A stretch of DNA of 64,000 nucleotides from SZUA-430 sp034440175 (GTDB taxonomy: Bacteria > Pseudomonadota > Alphaproteobacteria > Micropepsales > Micropepsaceae). The translations under genes were made by a program, and so were the position numbers. Within the stretch, counting starts at the first letter, position 1. Every line of letters begins with the position of its first letter. The stretch spans positions 1 to 64,000 of the forward strand of contig JAWXBO010000185.1 of assembly GCA_034440175.1 (NCBI GenBank), read 5' to 3'. The notes beneath the pieces were generated by a model. It was not told the origin of the DNA and did not search any database. It saw nothing but the letters and a program-made list of their open reading frames with translations. This document shows, in pieces, positions 51,893 through 60,891 of this stretch.

Positions 51893-53623
51893 ATGGCCCA
51901 TTCCATGGTTAACCCTTCTATGCAAACTCGCCGCTCCGCCGCTTCGTACGATTCCTCCAGCCTTTGGTCCCTGATGCTCGCCCATCCGCGGGCGGCCTTA
52001 GTCGCTTTGTGTCTGTTGATGTACCTGCCCGGGATCGCATCTCTGCCCCCACTGGACCGCGATGAATCGCGCTTTACCCAGGCATCGAAACAGATGATCG
52101 AGACCGGTGATTTCATTGAGATTCGTTTTCAAAATGATCCGCGCAACAAAAAGCCGGTCGGCATCCATTGGATGCAATCCATAACCGCGGGCTGGCTGTC
52201 AGGCGAACCCTACAATTCAATTTGGACTTATCGCATACCGTCATTGATTGCGGGCATTCTGGCGACCCTCTTCGTCTTTGGAATTGGCCGAAAACTATTT
52301 GACGAAGAAGTGGGGCTGATCAGCGCCGGGCTAGTGGCATCCTCGCTATTGCTCATCGGCGAAGCTCACATTGCCAAAACGGATGCAGTACTCTTGGCGT
52401 GCGTAACAGGGGCGCAGCTCCTCGTTGCCCACTTCTTTATCGCCGCCAGGCAAGGCGCAGAGCAACCCAAATTACGCCATTCAGCATTGCTGGGGCTTGC
52501 CATCGGCATCGGCATGTTGGTCAAGGGACCAATGATTCTGTTCTTTGTTGGAGTCTCGGTTTTCGCGCTGTCCTTTTGGGAGCGTCGATGGGCCTGGATC
52601 ATGTCGATGCGGCCGATCTTCGGGCTGGGGATACTGATCATACTTAACGTACCGTGGTTGGTTGCCATCGGCCTTGTAACCAACGGCCAGTATTTCACAG
52701 ACGCGATCGGATTGGATTTCTTTAGCAAGGTCACGGGCGTCCAGGAAAGTCACTGGGGTCCACCAGGGTACTACTTGGCAACGCTTCTGGTTGGCTTTTG
52801 GCCCGGCTGGTTGTTCCTTGCACCGGGAATAGTCTACGCAATGGCACGCATTCGCGAAGGCGCCGTGCGGTTCCTTCTCGCCTGGTTGGTGCCAGCATGG
52901 ATCGTTCTTGAGCTACTTCCCACCAAGTTGCCTCACTACCCCCTCCCTCTTTATCCCGCAATTGCACTGCTTTGCGGCGCCGCAGTAATGGCCGGCGTTC
53001 GCGAAAGCAGAAGCTTTCTGGACAATACGCCCGTACGCATTGGGGCCGCACTGTGGTTGATGGTGGCCATCGCTCTCTCGGGTGGATTGCTCGTATATCT
53101 GCCGGGAGCGTATGGCAGCGGTAGCCACGTCGTCTTTTGGGTACTTGCAATTCCAATTATTGGCGCCTCCGGTGCGGCAGTTTTGTTCCTGTTGCGCGGT
53201 GAAGGTGAAAACGCTGCAATCGCGGCCATCGCAGGCGGAGCAATGTTTGCGGCAATTGCGATGGCAGCAGTTGCGCCTCAGCTCAATCAACTCATGGTCA
53301 GCAGCAATGCCGCCAGTCTTATCGCACGGGCGGGTGCCTCACCATCTGCCGTTGCGGTCGCCGGTTATCACGAGCCTAGTCTGGTGTTCCTTGTCGGTAC
53401 AAAAATCAGTTTGGTGGACAAAGGATCGGATGCCGCTGAGTTCCTGACCAAGACGCCCAACTCGGTCGCACTCATCGAAGAGAGCAAGAACGCCGAGTTC
53501 CAGCAATATTTGACGCAAGAGAATTTCAGTGCAGAAGCAATTGGCAGTGTGAAGGGTCTTAATTATTCCAAAGGCGACCCTGTTTCGCTCACCCTTTACC
53601 GGTTGCGCAAGACGGGACCGTGA
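51893..53623 (+). CDS. ArnT-like integral membrane glycosyltransferase
   Basis: This 576-residue protein is of the GT83/PMT kind. The first periplasmic loop holds the catalytic acidic pair in LDRDESRFTQASKQM, followed by RFQNDPRNKKPVGIHWMQ, and about 11-12 hydrophobic helices follow. Such enzymes move a sugar from polyprenyl phosphate to lipid A or core LPS in the periplasm. ATG at 51893 with AGGA about 10 nt upstream. A second transferase follows with a 4-nt GTGA overlap. The acceptor site and sugar cannot be read from sequence. Confidence 0.9.
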   Translation: MAHSMVNPSMQTRRSAASYDSSSLWSLMLAHPRAALVALCLLMYLPGIASLPPLDRDESRFTQASKQMIETGDFIEIRFQNDPRNKKPVGIHWMQSITAGWLSGEPYNSIWTYRIPSLIAGILATLFVFGIGRKLFDEEVGLISAGLVASSLLLIGEAHIAKTDAVLLACVTGAQLLVAHFFIAARQGAEQPKLRHSALLGLAIGIGMLVKGPMILFFVGVSVFALSFWERRWAWIMSMRPIFGLGILIILNVPWLVAIGLVTNGQYFTDAIGLDFFSKVTGVQESHWGPPGYYLATLLVGFWPGWLFLAPGIVYAMARIREGAVRFLLAWLVPAWIVLELLPTKLPHYPLPLYPAIALLCGAAVMAGVRESRSFLDNTPVRIGAALWLMVAIALSGGLLVYLPGAYGSGSHVVFWVLAIPIIGASGAAVLFLLRGEGENAAIAAIAGGAMFAAIAMAAVAPQLNQLMVSSNAASLIARAGASPSAVAVAGYHEPSLVFLVGTKISLVDKGSDAAEFLTKTPNSVALIEESKNAEFQQYLTQENFSAEAIGSVKGLNYSKGDPVSLTLYRLRKTGP

Positions 53624-55131
53624 TCCAGCATATTCGGTCAATCGTTGAACACCGCCCGCTAGCCCTGCTGGCGGCAGTCGTATCGATTGCAACGATCTTG
53701 CGCTTGGTCATTTTGGCTTCGACCCCGCTCAACTTAGGTCCAGACGAGGCGCAATATTGGTCCTGGAGCCTCTCACCGGCTTTCGGTTATTTCTCAAAGC
53801 CTCCGCTAATCGCATGGATCATTGGTGTATCGACGAGCCTGTGTGGCGATGGCGAGGCGTGTATCCGAAGTTCAGCGCCCCTTTTCCATGCCGCGACAGC
53901 CTTCATAATCTTTTTCGCCGCGCGCGCTCTTTATGATCAATCGGTTGGGCTCTGGTCGGCCATCTCATATCTTTGCATGCCTGGAACAAGCTTCTCGTCT
54001 CTTTTAATCACGACAGACGTGCCACTTCTATTGTGCTGGGCGATTGCGTTGTGGGCGATTGCCGAACTGCGGCGCGAGGCATCCGGCAAATGGGCGATCA
54101 TACTAGGCGTCGCCATCGGCCTGGGCCTGCTCGCCAAATATGCCATGCTCTATTTCGTCCTTGGGATAGTCCTGGCCCTGCTGCCCTTAAAAAGCGGGCG
54201 CGCTTTGATCCTGAGCTCATACGGATTAACCGCGTTTGTGTCAGCTGCTGCAATTTTCGCCCCCAACGTCATCTGGAACATCTCAAACAGCTTCGCAACC
54301 GTCCGCCACACAGCTTCAAATGCCAACTGGGGAACGGGCGATCTCTTCAACCTCTCCCATGCCTTCAATTTTCTAGGCGCGCAGATCGGCATTCTCGGCC
54401 CTATCGGTGCGGGCATCATATGTTGGGGGCTGATCCGCAAGTGGCGCCAACCCAAATTCGAACACGCCGACACCCTGCTCTTGGCGCTTTCGGTGCCGGT
54501 GATCGCCATCGTCACCCTCCAGGCTTTTATCTCACGTGCGAACGCGAACTGGGCAGCTCCAGCTTTTGTCGCGCTAACAATTCTCGCATGTGCCTGGGCG
54601 ATGCGCAGAAGCAACACAACGATACTCATCGCCAATGCGAGCGTGAATATCTTCGTAGGCATTGTGCTTGCTTTATTGGCGGTAAGCCCTGCGTTTGTGA
54701 CCGCGATCGGACAGGAAAACTCTGTGAAGCGTCTGCGCGGATGGGATGAAGCGGGCCGCACGATCATTACAATCGCTTCATCCGCACCATTCACGGCGAT
54801 CTTGAGCGACGACCGAGAGGATATGGCCTCGCTCTTTTACTATACGCGAGCGCGCAAGCTGCCTTTACGCATGTGGCCCAAGAAAAATCCGGCCAACGAA
54901 TACGAATCCTCCTATGCGCTTGGCGCGGAACTCACTGCAAACGTGCTTTTCATCACACGAAGAACCGACGCGCGTGACATCACCAGTGCATTCGCGTCGT
55001 CTGAACGAATTGGCACGATCGAAACCAAGCTCGATTCGAAAAGAAAGCGCATTTTTTATCTCTTCGCGCTCAAAGGACCGGTGCCTGCGTCAAATTTTCC
55101 AAAACTTTTTGATCATCCGTCTACGGATTAA
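53620..55131 (+). CDS. ArnT/PMT-like integral membrane glycosyltransferase
   Basis: This 503-residue protein has the same family layout as its upstream partner but is diverged: GPDEAQYWSWSLSPAFGYFS carries the first-loop acidic residues, followed by KPPLIAWIIGV and about ten further membrane helices, then a periplasmic C-terminal part. Two non-identical transferases in tandem suggest two positions or two steps of modification, as with RgtA/B/C in Rhizobium. The GTG start overlaps the preceding stop. Confidence 0.88.
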   Translation: MIQHIRSIVEHRPLALLAAVVSIATILRLVILASTPLNLGPDEAQYWSWSLSPAFGYFSKPPLIAWIIGVSTSLCGDGEACIRSSAPLFHAATAFIIFFAARALYDQSVGLWSAISYLCMPGTSFSSLLITTDVPLLLCWAIALWAIAELRREASGKWAIILGVAIGLGLLAKYAMLYFVLGIVLALLPLKSGRALILSSYGLTAFVSAAAIFAPNVIWNISNSFATVRHTASNANWGTGDLFNLSHAFNFLGAQIGILGPIGAGIICWGLIRKWRQPKFEHADTLLLALSVPVIAIVTLQAFISRANANWAAPAFVALTILACAWAMRRSNTTILIANASVNIFVGIVLALLAVSPAFVTAIGQENSVKRLRGWDEAGRTIITIASSAPFTAILSDDREDMASLFYYTRARKLPLRMWPKKNPANEYESSYALGAELTANVLFITRRTDARDITSAFASSERIGTIETKLDSKRKRIFYLFALKGPVPASNFPKLFDHPSTD

Positions 55132-55548
55132 ATGCAACTTCGTCAAAATTCTACTTTGCTGAGTTGAAGGACACACGCCAGCTTCACCCGGCATTCGATA
55201 GTGTTAAGTTGCACATGTGGCCAGTCAAACTGCTCTCTCAACGGACAAAATAAGTATCAGTGTTCAGTGTCTCTTCTCTTGCTATTGCGAATACGTTGAT
55301 TCGCCTTGAGATGAATTGCTGAATTAGATTCATACTATGCATGTCAATATGCGATTACTTCACAAACATCCTCGCTGAATACACCAACACATCCTCATTC
55401 AACAGTTGCTCATCGAGCGATTACTCAATCGTTCTATTTGACGTTACCCGAATCGTGCTGCATGATTCGCATTGTTGGGGGAGCGTGTGGCTGCGCGCGG
55501 ATTATTCGGGGAAGCAGTCGACCAACTCGAGGGGCTACAGACCTGTCG
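55132..55548. other. AT-rich intergenic region upstream of the kamA operon
   Basis: These 417 bp are visibly richer in A and T than the genes around them. They contain short open frames without convincing ribosome-binding sites and no stable hairpin that I could find. The promoter of the kamA-like operon should be here, but no unambiguous -35/-10 pair was identified. Confidence 0.5.
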
Positions 55549-56922
55549 ATGACAGTGCACACCTTTGTAAAGGGCGCCAACACTGCAGCGCACCTAAGAA
55601 CGCCGGCGAAACGCAAGATAGTAGAGCGAGCACCGGGCACCGGCACAGAAGCCGGCGTCCAGACGTCGTTAAACTTCTCTTCCGCTATTTCTCCAGCGCT
55701 CTCCACCATCATTCCCTCCGGTCAAACCGCACGAAAGGCCAATCGCTTTCCCGTGAGCGCCGGGGCGCGTGAGTTTTACAAACTCATTTATCCGGGCACG
55801 ACGCCCGATGACTGGAATGACTGGCGCTGGCAAGCCCGAAGCCGCATCCGAACCCTTGAGCAGCTCGAACGGGTGTTTGACCTGTCTCAAGACGAGCGTT
55901 CTGCTGCTTTGCGCCACACCGGCTCACTTCCGGTTGGAATTACGCCATATTATGCAAGCTTGATGGCCCGCGCTGATGCATCGGAACCGTTGCGCCGCAC
56001 GCATATAATGGTCAACGATGAATACGTCCGCCTGCCAGGCGAAGAAGACGACCCGCTGGGTGAAGACCATGACACCGTCGCGCCCGGTCTCGTTCACCGT
56101 TATCCAGACCGGGTATTATTTCTGACCACGGGCTTTTGCTCAACTTATTGCCGTTATTGCACGCGATCGCGCATGGTTGGCAATCCGGGTGGCGAATACA
56201 ATTTTTCCGTTACCCAATGGGATAAGGCCCTGTCTTATCTCGAAGCGCATACCGAAGTCCGCGACGTGTTGCTCTCCGGCGGCGACCCCCTCTCGATCGG
56301 TGACGACAAGCTCGATTGGCTGCTCACGCGTCTGCGCAAGATCAAACACATCGAATTCGTGCGCATTGGAACAAAAATTCCGGCCGTTTTACCTATGCGG
56401 ATCACCCGCGATCTGGTCAAGATGCTTCGGAAACACCACCCTTTGTGGATGAGTGTTCATTTTACACATCCAAGCGAGATTACCCCGGAAACCAGGGAGG
56501 CTGCCTCTCGCCTTGCAGACGCCGGCATCCCGCTTGGCTCGCAAACCGTTCTGCTCAAAGACATTAACGACGACGTCGATGTCATGAAGAACTTGATGCA
56601 TGGCCTCCTGACGATGCGGATCAAGCCGTATTATCTTTATCAATGTGACCCGATAAAGGGATCGGGCCATTTCAGAACATCCGTCCAAAAAGGTCTTGAA
56701 ATCATTCAAGCACTTCGCGGTCACACAACAGGGTATGCGTGCCCTATGTTCGTGGTCGATGCGCCGGGTGGCGGCGGCAAAATCCTGTTGGCGCCCAATG
56801 CCATCGCTGGCCGGGAAGGCGACGATCTGCTGTTGAGAAACTTCGAAGGCAAAATCTATCGCTATCCGGACCCCGGAGGAAAACTGGGGCGGCCTGAGTC
56901 TACAGCAGTCGCGGCTGAATAA
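55549..56922 (+). CDS. kamA: Lysine 2,3-aminomutase (KamA/AblA type)
   Basis: The enzyme should convert L-lysine to L-beta-lysine with a radical SAM and PLP mechanism. From the ATG at 55549 the protein has 457 residues. The 4Fe-4S cysteines are C197, C201 and C204 (CSTYCRYC). Lys411 in DAPGGGGK matches the PLP lysine K337 of the Clostridium subterminale enzyme, and Asp367 (YQCD) and Asp404 match D293 and D330, which hold the lysine side-chain amine; the spacing to the lysine (44 and 7) is identical. Lysine is therefore the likely substrate. EpmB, the EF-P enzyme, is less likely since no epmA or efp is nearby. The frame continues to 55438 but with an atypical cysteine-rich stretch, so the start is uncertain. 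The stop overlaps the next start by one base. Confidence 0.9.
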   Translation: MTVHTFVKGANTAAHLRTPAKRKIVERAPGTGTEAGVQTSLNFSSAISPALSTIIPSGQTARKANRFPVSAGAREFYKLIYPGTTPDDWNDWRWQARSRIRTLEQLERVFDLSQDERSAALRHTGSLPVGITPYYASLMARADASEPLRRTHIMVNDEYVRLPGEEDDPLGEDHDTVAPGLVHRYPDRVLFLTTGFCSTYCRYCTRSRMVGNPGGEYNFSVTQWDKALSYLEAHTEVRDVLLSGGDPLSIGDDKLDWLLTRLRKIKHIEFVRIGTKIPAVLPMRITRDLVKMLRKHHPLWMSVHFTHPSEITPETREAASRLADAGIPLGSQTVLLKDINDDVDVMKNLMHGLLTMRIKPYYLYQCDPIKGSGHFRTSVQKGLEIIQALRGHTTGYACPMFVVDAPGGGGKILLAPNAIAGREGDDLLLRNFEGKIYRYPDPGGKLGRPESTAVAAE

Positions 56923-57902
56923 TGGCCCCGCACATTCTGATTTTAATCCCCGAGCTCAAGGAAATAGAGCCCGACGACAATCTCGCGACGATTTCAACGG
57001 CCCGAGAACTGGTGAAGCACTACAGCCTACTGGGCTATTCCAACGTCATCAGGCACTTCGACTACCCCCCCGCGGATTTCAAAACCACGATTCTGCAAGA
57101 AAAGCCGGATTGCGTGTTCAATCTGGTAGAATCTGTTGCAGGCACAAGCCGGCTAATTCACGTGCCGCCAATTTATCTCGAAGAACTTCAGGTGCCTTAT
57201 ACCGGGTGCCCGGCACATGCCATTGAGATGTCAAACGACAAAATTCTTGCCAAACGAATACTCGAGTTCCTGCAAGTTCCCACACCTCGCTGGGGTACGC
57301 CGAAATCATTGCCTGACGAAGTTCCCGGCACGTGGTTTGTCAAAGCGCAGCACGAACACGCCTCTTTCGGCATTTCGCAGCGAAATGTTGTCCAGGGAAC
57401 CAAATCCGCCGTCGACCTCGCCTGCCAGCTGGCGTTAGAACACAAAATCCCCTGGATGATCGAAGAGTTCATCGCCGGACGAGAGTTCAACGTTTCCATT
57501 GTCGAAAGTCTGCACGGGCCAAAAATCCTGCCCATTGCAGAAATCGTGTTCGAGAACTTTGGCTCGGACCGCTATAACATCGTCGACTACAATGCCAAGT
57601 GGAACGAGGAAAGCTTCGAATACAAAAACACAGTTCGCCGCTACGACTTTCCGTCGGCCGACAGCCGCCTGCTCAAAACACTAGAAGAAATCAGCCTGAA
57701 AGTTTGGCGCGGGTTTGACCTTCGCGGTTGGGCGCGTGTTGACTACCGCATTGACAAGAGTGGCCACCCCTTCGTGATCGACGTAAACGCGAATCCCGAT
57801 CTTTCAATCGATGCAGGCTTCATGACTGCAGCCTCTCGCGCCGAAATTCCCCCCCATGAAGCAATTCGAATGATCACCAACGCCGCGCTCAATGCCGCAT
57901 GA
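56922..57902 (+). CDS. ATP-grasp ligase, D-Ala-D-Ala ligase-like
   Basis: This 326-residue protein has an N-terminal Rossmann-like domain (CVFNLVESVAGTSRLIHVP, YTGCPAHAIEMSNDKILAKR) and an ATP-grasp fold with WFVKAQHEHASFGIS, IPWMIEEFIAGREFNV and the metal-binding ARVDYRIDKSG then FVIDVNANPDLS. These are the motifs of D-alanine-D-alanine ligases and related amino-acid ligases, which form an amide bond via an acyl phosphate. The divergent glycine-poor loop and the context (between an aminomutase and an acetyltransferase, no mur or ftsQAZ genes) argue against a cell-wall role. It probably ligates beta-lysine or a derivative. TAATG coupling to kamA and ATGA coupling to the next gene. Confidence 0.85.
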   Translation: MAPHILILIPELKEIEPDDNLATISTARELVKHYSLLGYSNVIRHFDYPPADFKTTILQEKPDCVFNLVESVAGTSRLIHVPPIYLEELQVPYTGCPAHAIEMSNDKILAKRILEFLQVPTPRWGTPKSLPDEVPGTWFVKAQHEHASFGISQRNVVQGTKSAVDLACQLALEHKIPWMIEEFIAGREFNVSIVESLHGPKILPIAEIVFENFGSDRYNIVDYNAKWNEESFEYKNTVRRYDFPSADSRLLKTLEEISLKVWRGFDLRGWARVDYRIDKSGHPFVIDVNANPDLSIDAGFMTAASRAEIPPHEAIRMITNAALNAA

Positions 57903-58375
57903 GCGAATTTCGTATCAAACCGAAGGCATCCGATCCCAAGGCGGTACGCGATTTAGTCGCGAACACCGGAGTGTTTTCTGGCATCGAAGCCGGGTGGGCG
58001 AAAGAAATCATCGAAACCGCCCTCTCACGGCCTGAAAATTGCGGGTACCACTTTCTATTCGCAGATGGCCCAGATGCGCTGCAAGGGTTCACGTGCTTCG
58101 GTCCCATTGAAGGGACGGACAATCGCTTTGACCTGTATTGGATCGCCGTTTCGCCACAAGCTCAAGGTCAAAGACTTGGCCACCGGTTGCTGGAGCACAG
58201 CATCAAGGCGGCCCAGGCTCTAGGCGCGACCCACATGTTCATCGACACCTCGACGCGCATTGACTATGCGGCCGCACGCGCACTCTACAAGTCCCATGGC
58301 TTCGAATTGATGGGTATGTTGACAGACTTCTACAGCGACGGCGACAGCAAGGCGCTGTTTGGCCGTAAGCTCTGA
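57899..58375 (+). CDS. GNAT family N-acetyltransferase
   Basis: The 158 residues contain a standard GNAT core with the acetyl-CoA loop WIAVSPQAQGQRLGHRLLE and the C-terminal ALYKSHGFELMGMLTDFY. It is much shorter than the known beta-lysine acetyltransferase AblB (about 270 residues, from memory), so it is not an obvious AblB but could do the same job. Its ATG overlaps the ATP-grasp stop as ATGA. It completes a three-gene operon with a lysine 2,3-aminomutase, suggesting that it acylates the free amine of beta-lysine or of a ligated product. Confidence 0.85.
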   Translation: MSEFRIKPKASDPKAVRDLVANTGVFSGIEAGWAKEIIETALSRPENCGYHFLFADGPDALQGFTCFGPIEGTDNRFDLYWIAVSPQAQGQRLGHRLLEHSIKAAQALGATHMFIDTSTRIDYAAARALYKSHGFELMGMLTDFYSDGDSKALFGRKL

Positions 58376-59326
58376 TCAAACCGGTTCGACCGCGCTCTCA
58401 TTTCGCCGTTCCAATCCAAGGCGCCGCTCACGCCACATCACGAATAAGCCAGATCCGATTACAATGACGGCGCCGGCATAGACCGCAGGCTCCGGCAATT
58501 CCGAAAAGAAAAGCCAACCGAACAGGATGGCCCATATCATTGCCGCGTAATCAAAATTAGCCAAGGTCGACGCTTGGGCGTAACGAAACCCATTGGTCAT
58601 CAGCAATTGCCCGATCCCGCCAAGGACACCCATGAGGACGAGCAACAAAATTTCCAAACCCGAAGGCGTCACCCAGACGAACGGCAACGTGAGGCCGCTC
58701 ACAACGCTGCACGTTAGCTGAAAGTAGGTCGCAATTGCCAGGGCCGACTCGGTTCCCGACATCATGCGTATAAAGATCATGGTGAACGCAACTAGGATTG
58801 CATTTGCCAGGCCGAATAGAATTCCAGCCCCCGCCAACCCAGACGACAACCCTTCGCCCACATGTGGAGAGATCATCACCAAGACGCCGGCGAAACCGGT
58901 GAGCACGGCCCCCCAACGAAAGAAACGGACGCTCTCTCCTAACATCACAGCCGCCAAAACCACGACAATGAGCGGCGAGGCAAAACTGATCGCTGTCACA
59001 TCAGCAATGGGCAAATATGTGAGCGCGGTAAAATAAGTAAACATCGCAAACACGCCGGTACAAGCCCGCCGCACATGCAGCCATGGATGCTTCGTGGTTA
59101 GATTGCTGAGTCCACCGCCAACCACAAGCAACGCAATGCCTATGGGAATGAAGGCAAAGGCCGATCGAAAGAAGACGATTTGTCCGACTGCAATATCCTG
59201 ACCCAGGTGCCGCGCAATGGCCGCCATAAGCGTGAACGCCAATGTCGCACCGATCTTGAGTCCAATACCCAGCAAAGGCCGGGAAGAAGCAGTTATCTCG
59301 AAGCGATGGCTGCCCGCTTCATTCAC
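58376..59326 (-). CDS. EamA (DMT) family transporter
   Basis: The 316-residue protein has two EamA repeats with ten membrane segments in all: for example LLGIGLKIGATLAFTLMAA, FFRSAFAFIPIGIALLVV, VIVVLAAVMLGESVRFF and LGVLGGIGQLLMTNGF. Such transporters export amino acids, metabolites or choline-like compounds. I chose the GTG at 59326, which overlaps the corA stop as GTGA; the longer frame upstream is corA out of phase. It is convergent with the acetyltransferase gene with no gap, so a role in exporting that operon's product is only a suggestion. Confidence 0.88.
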   Translation of the reverse strand: MNEAGSHRFEITASSRPLLGIGLKIGATLAFTLMAAIARHLGQDIAVGQIVFFRSAFAFIPIGIALLVVGGGLSNLTTKHPWLHVRRACTGVFAMFTYFTALTYLPIADVTAISFASPLIVVVLAAVMLGESVRFFRWGAVLTGFAGVLVMISPHVGEGLSSGLAGAGILFGLANAILVAFTMIFIRMMSGTESALAIATYFQLTCSVVSGLTLPFVWVTPSGLEILLLVLMGVLGGIGQLLMTNGFRYAQASTLANFDYAAMIWAILFGWLFFSELPEPAVYAGAVIVIGSGLFVMWRERRLGLERRNESAVEPV

Positions 59327-60306
59327 AACCACTTGCGCCAGCGAAAAATAATATATGGCACGATTGCCGACAGTATGATTGACCCTATGGCAATGGCATA
59401 TCCATATTCCCACTCCAACTCGGGCATGAACTTGAAATTCATTCCCCAAATGCTGGCAAACAGGGTCGGCGGCAGAAATACGGTCGCAAACACCGACAAT
59501 ATTCTGATGATCCGGCTTTGTTCGATATTGACCACACCAAGCACGGCATCGAGCAAAAATGTGATCTTGTTCGACAAATAGGTCGTGTGATCCGCCAACG
59601 ATTGCACGTCCCGCGTCATCACTTTGATGCGCCCCTTCATATCGCGCGACGCCTTCAAGTCGATGACCTGCGATAAGAACGCCAGCATGCGTCCCATACT
59701 GATCAAGCTTTCTCGTGCCTTGGAGGCCAGATCGTTCCGGCTTCCCAGGCGCAACAAAATTTGCTGGTAGTCTTTGGAAGGACTGTCGCCATTGTGTGAA
59801 AAAATCTGCTTCGATGCAGCGTCCACATCGCCACCCACCTTTTCAAGGACGTCGGCAGTTCGATCGATGATCGCTTCAAGCAGCCCTGCCAGCACCAACT
59901 CGCCCCGGGGCCATGAGTGCGCTTGACGCTCGGCTCTGTTGGCGAATGTGTTGAAGGGTTGAGGTTCAGAGTATCGCACCGTCAATAGCCGGTCGCCCGC
60001 CAGGATAAAGCTTACCGCTTGACACTCCGACTCCACCGTTTCGGTCTTGGAAAGCACTAAAGCAGTCATAAAGACCGCGTCGTCTTCTTGATAGAGACGG
60101 CTGGATATCTCAATTTCGTCCATGTCGTCTTTGGACGGCGTATCTACGCCGATAAATGCCTTTACGGCCTCACGTTCTTGCGCAGTAGGATCGAAAACAT
60201 CAACCCAAACGGAATCATCAGGCACGACGATGGGGTCACCCGACTCGCCTGAACAAGTCAAATTGCGGCGTAAACACTGATCACGCTGACCAAACGAGCG
60301 AAGCAT
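59323..60306 (-). CDS. corA: CorA-like magnesium transporter
   Basis: CorA proteins form homopentameric divalent cation channels. The 327 residues have a large cytosolic N-terminal domain, long helices (SLISMGRMLAFLSQVIDLKA) and two C-terminal membrane segments with the signature IWGMNFKFMPE (GMN) between them. The C-terminal tail is short and basic (FRWRKWL). It may transport Mg2+, Co2+ or Ni2+. It is upstream of the EamA gene with a 4-nt overlap. Confidence 0.92.
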   Translation of the reverse strand: MLRSFGQRDQCLRRNLTCSGESGDPIVVPDDSVWVDVFDPTAQEREAVKAFIGVDTPSKDDMDEIEISSRLYQEDDAVFMTALVLSKTETVESECQAVSFILAGDRLLTVRYSEPQPFNTFANRAERQAHSWPRGELVLAGLLEAIIDRTADVLEKVGGDVDAASKQIFSHNGDSPSKDYQQILLRLGSRNDLASKARESLISMGRMLAFLSQVIDLKASRDMKGRIKVMTRDVQSLADHTTYLSNKITFLLDAVLGVVNIEQSRIIRILSVFATVFLPPTLFASIWGMNFKFMPELEWEYGYAIAIGSIILSAIVPYIIFRWRKWL

Positions 60307-60587
60307 GGGGTGACCCTCGCCTTAGGCGGCACACAAAGAACAATGCACTTATAAGCATGCCCCCCCTTCAACTGCCAATCCTCAATTAACGCTCAATTCA
60401 TGCGGCATGTTTGGTCCAATCCCCGAAAAACCGTGGCCTGCATCAGACAGCATCAAATGAATTTTGGCAAAAAAGCATTGCGTTTACGTAACAAAAACAC
60501 TTTAGAGGCATTAGGTGGATGATACAAACAAGCCTTGGGCCGCCTGCAAGGGCGGTCTTCACAGCATGCAGCAAGTCGGAGTGAACA
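60307..60587. other. Intergenic stretch between corA and the DUF4282 gene
   Basis: This 281-bp divergent spacer should carry the promoters of corA and the DUF4282 gene. It contains one small hairpin (GCCGCC-TGCAA-GGGCGGT near 60540) and no convincing gene. Confidence 0.45.
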
Positions 60588-60875
60588 ATGGAACTGGGCG
60601 ATCTCTTCAGTTTTGACAAGAAAATAGCACCCTCGATCATCAAACCGATCTATTGGATCGGACTTGTCCTGATCGTATTCGTAAACGTCGTCTACTTCTT
60701 CTTTGGCTTCGGCAAATTGTTCACCGTCGGGTTTTTCACCGGCGTTTGGGATATGCTTGCAGCAATTGTAAGTATTGTGTTCGGCGTGCTGGGATTGCGG
60801 ATTGCGACCGAGTTGTGCCTTGCAATATTCGAAATACACGACAAAACCGCATCGAACTCGACAACGCAGATTTAA
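60588..60875 (+). CDS. DUF4282 membrane protein
   Basis: The 95-residue protein has two membrane helices (PIYWIGLVLIVFVNVVYFFF and WDMLAAIVSIVFGVLGLRI) followed by TELCLAIFEIHD, the pattern of the DUF4282 family found in many bacteria. The function is unknown. GGAGTGAACA before the ATG is a good ribosome-binding site. It is convergent with the flavin oxidoreductase gene. Confidence 0.88.
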   Translation: MELGDLFSFDKKIAPSIIKPIYWIGLVLIVFVNVVYFFFGFGKLFTVGFFTGVWDMLAAIVSIVFGVLGLRIATELCLAIFEIHDKTASNSTTQI

Positions 60876-60891
60876 CCAGCGGCTGGATATC

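Noticed and set aside
55438..55548. Longer N-terminus for the lysine 2,3-aminomutase
   Set aside because: The 37 added residues are cysteine- and arginine-rich, unlike the family, and there is no ribosome-binding site for them.
55549..56922. Assignment as EpmB (EF-P beta-lysylation)
   Set aside because: No epmA or efp gene is adjacent, and the gene is coupled to a ligase and an acetyltransferase instead. A search would be needed to close the question.
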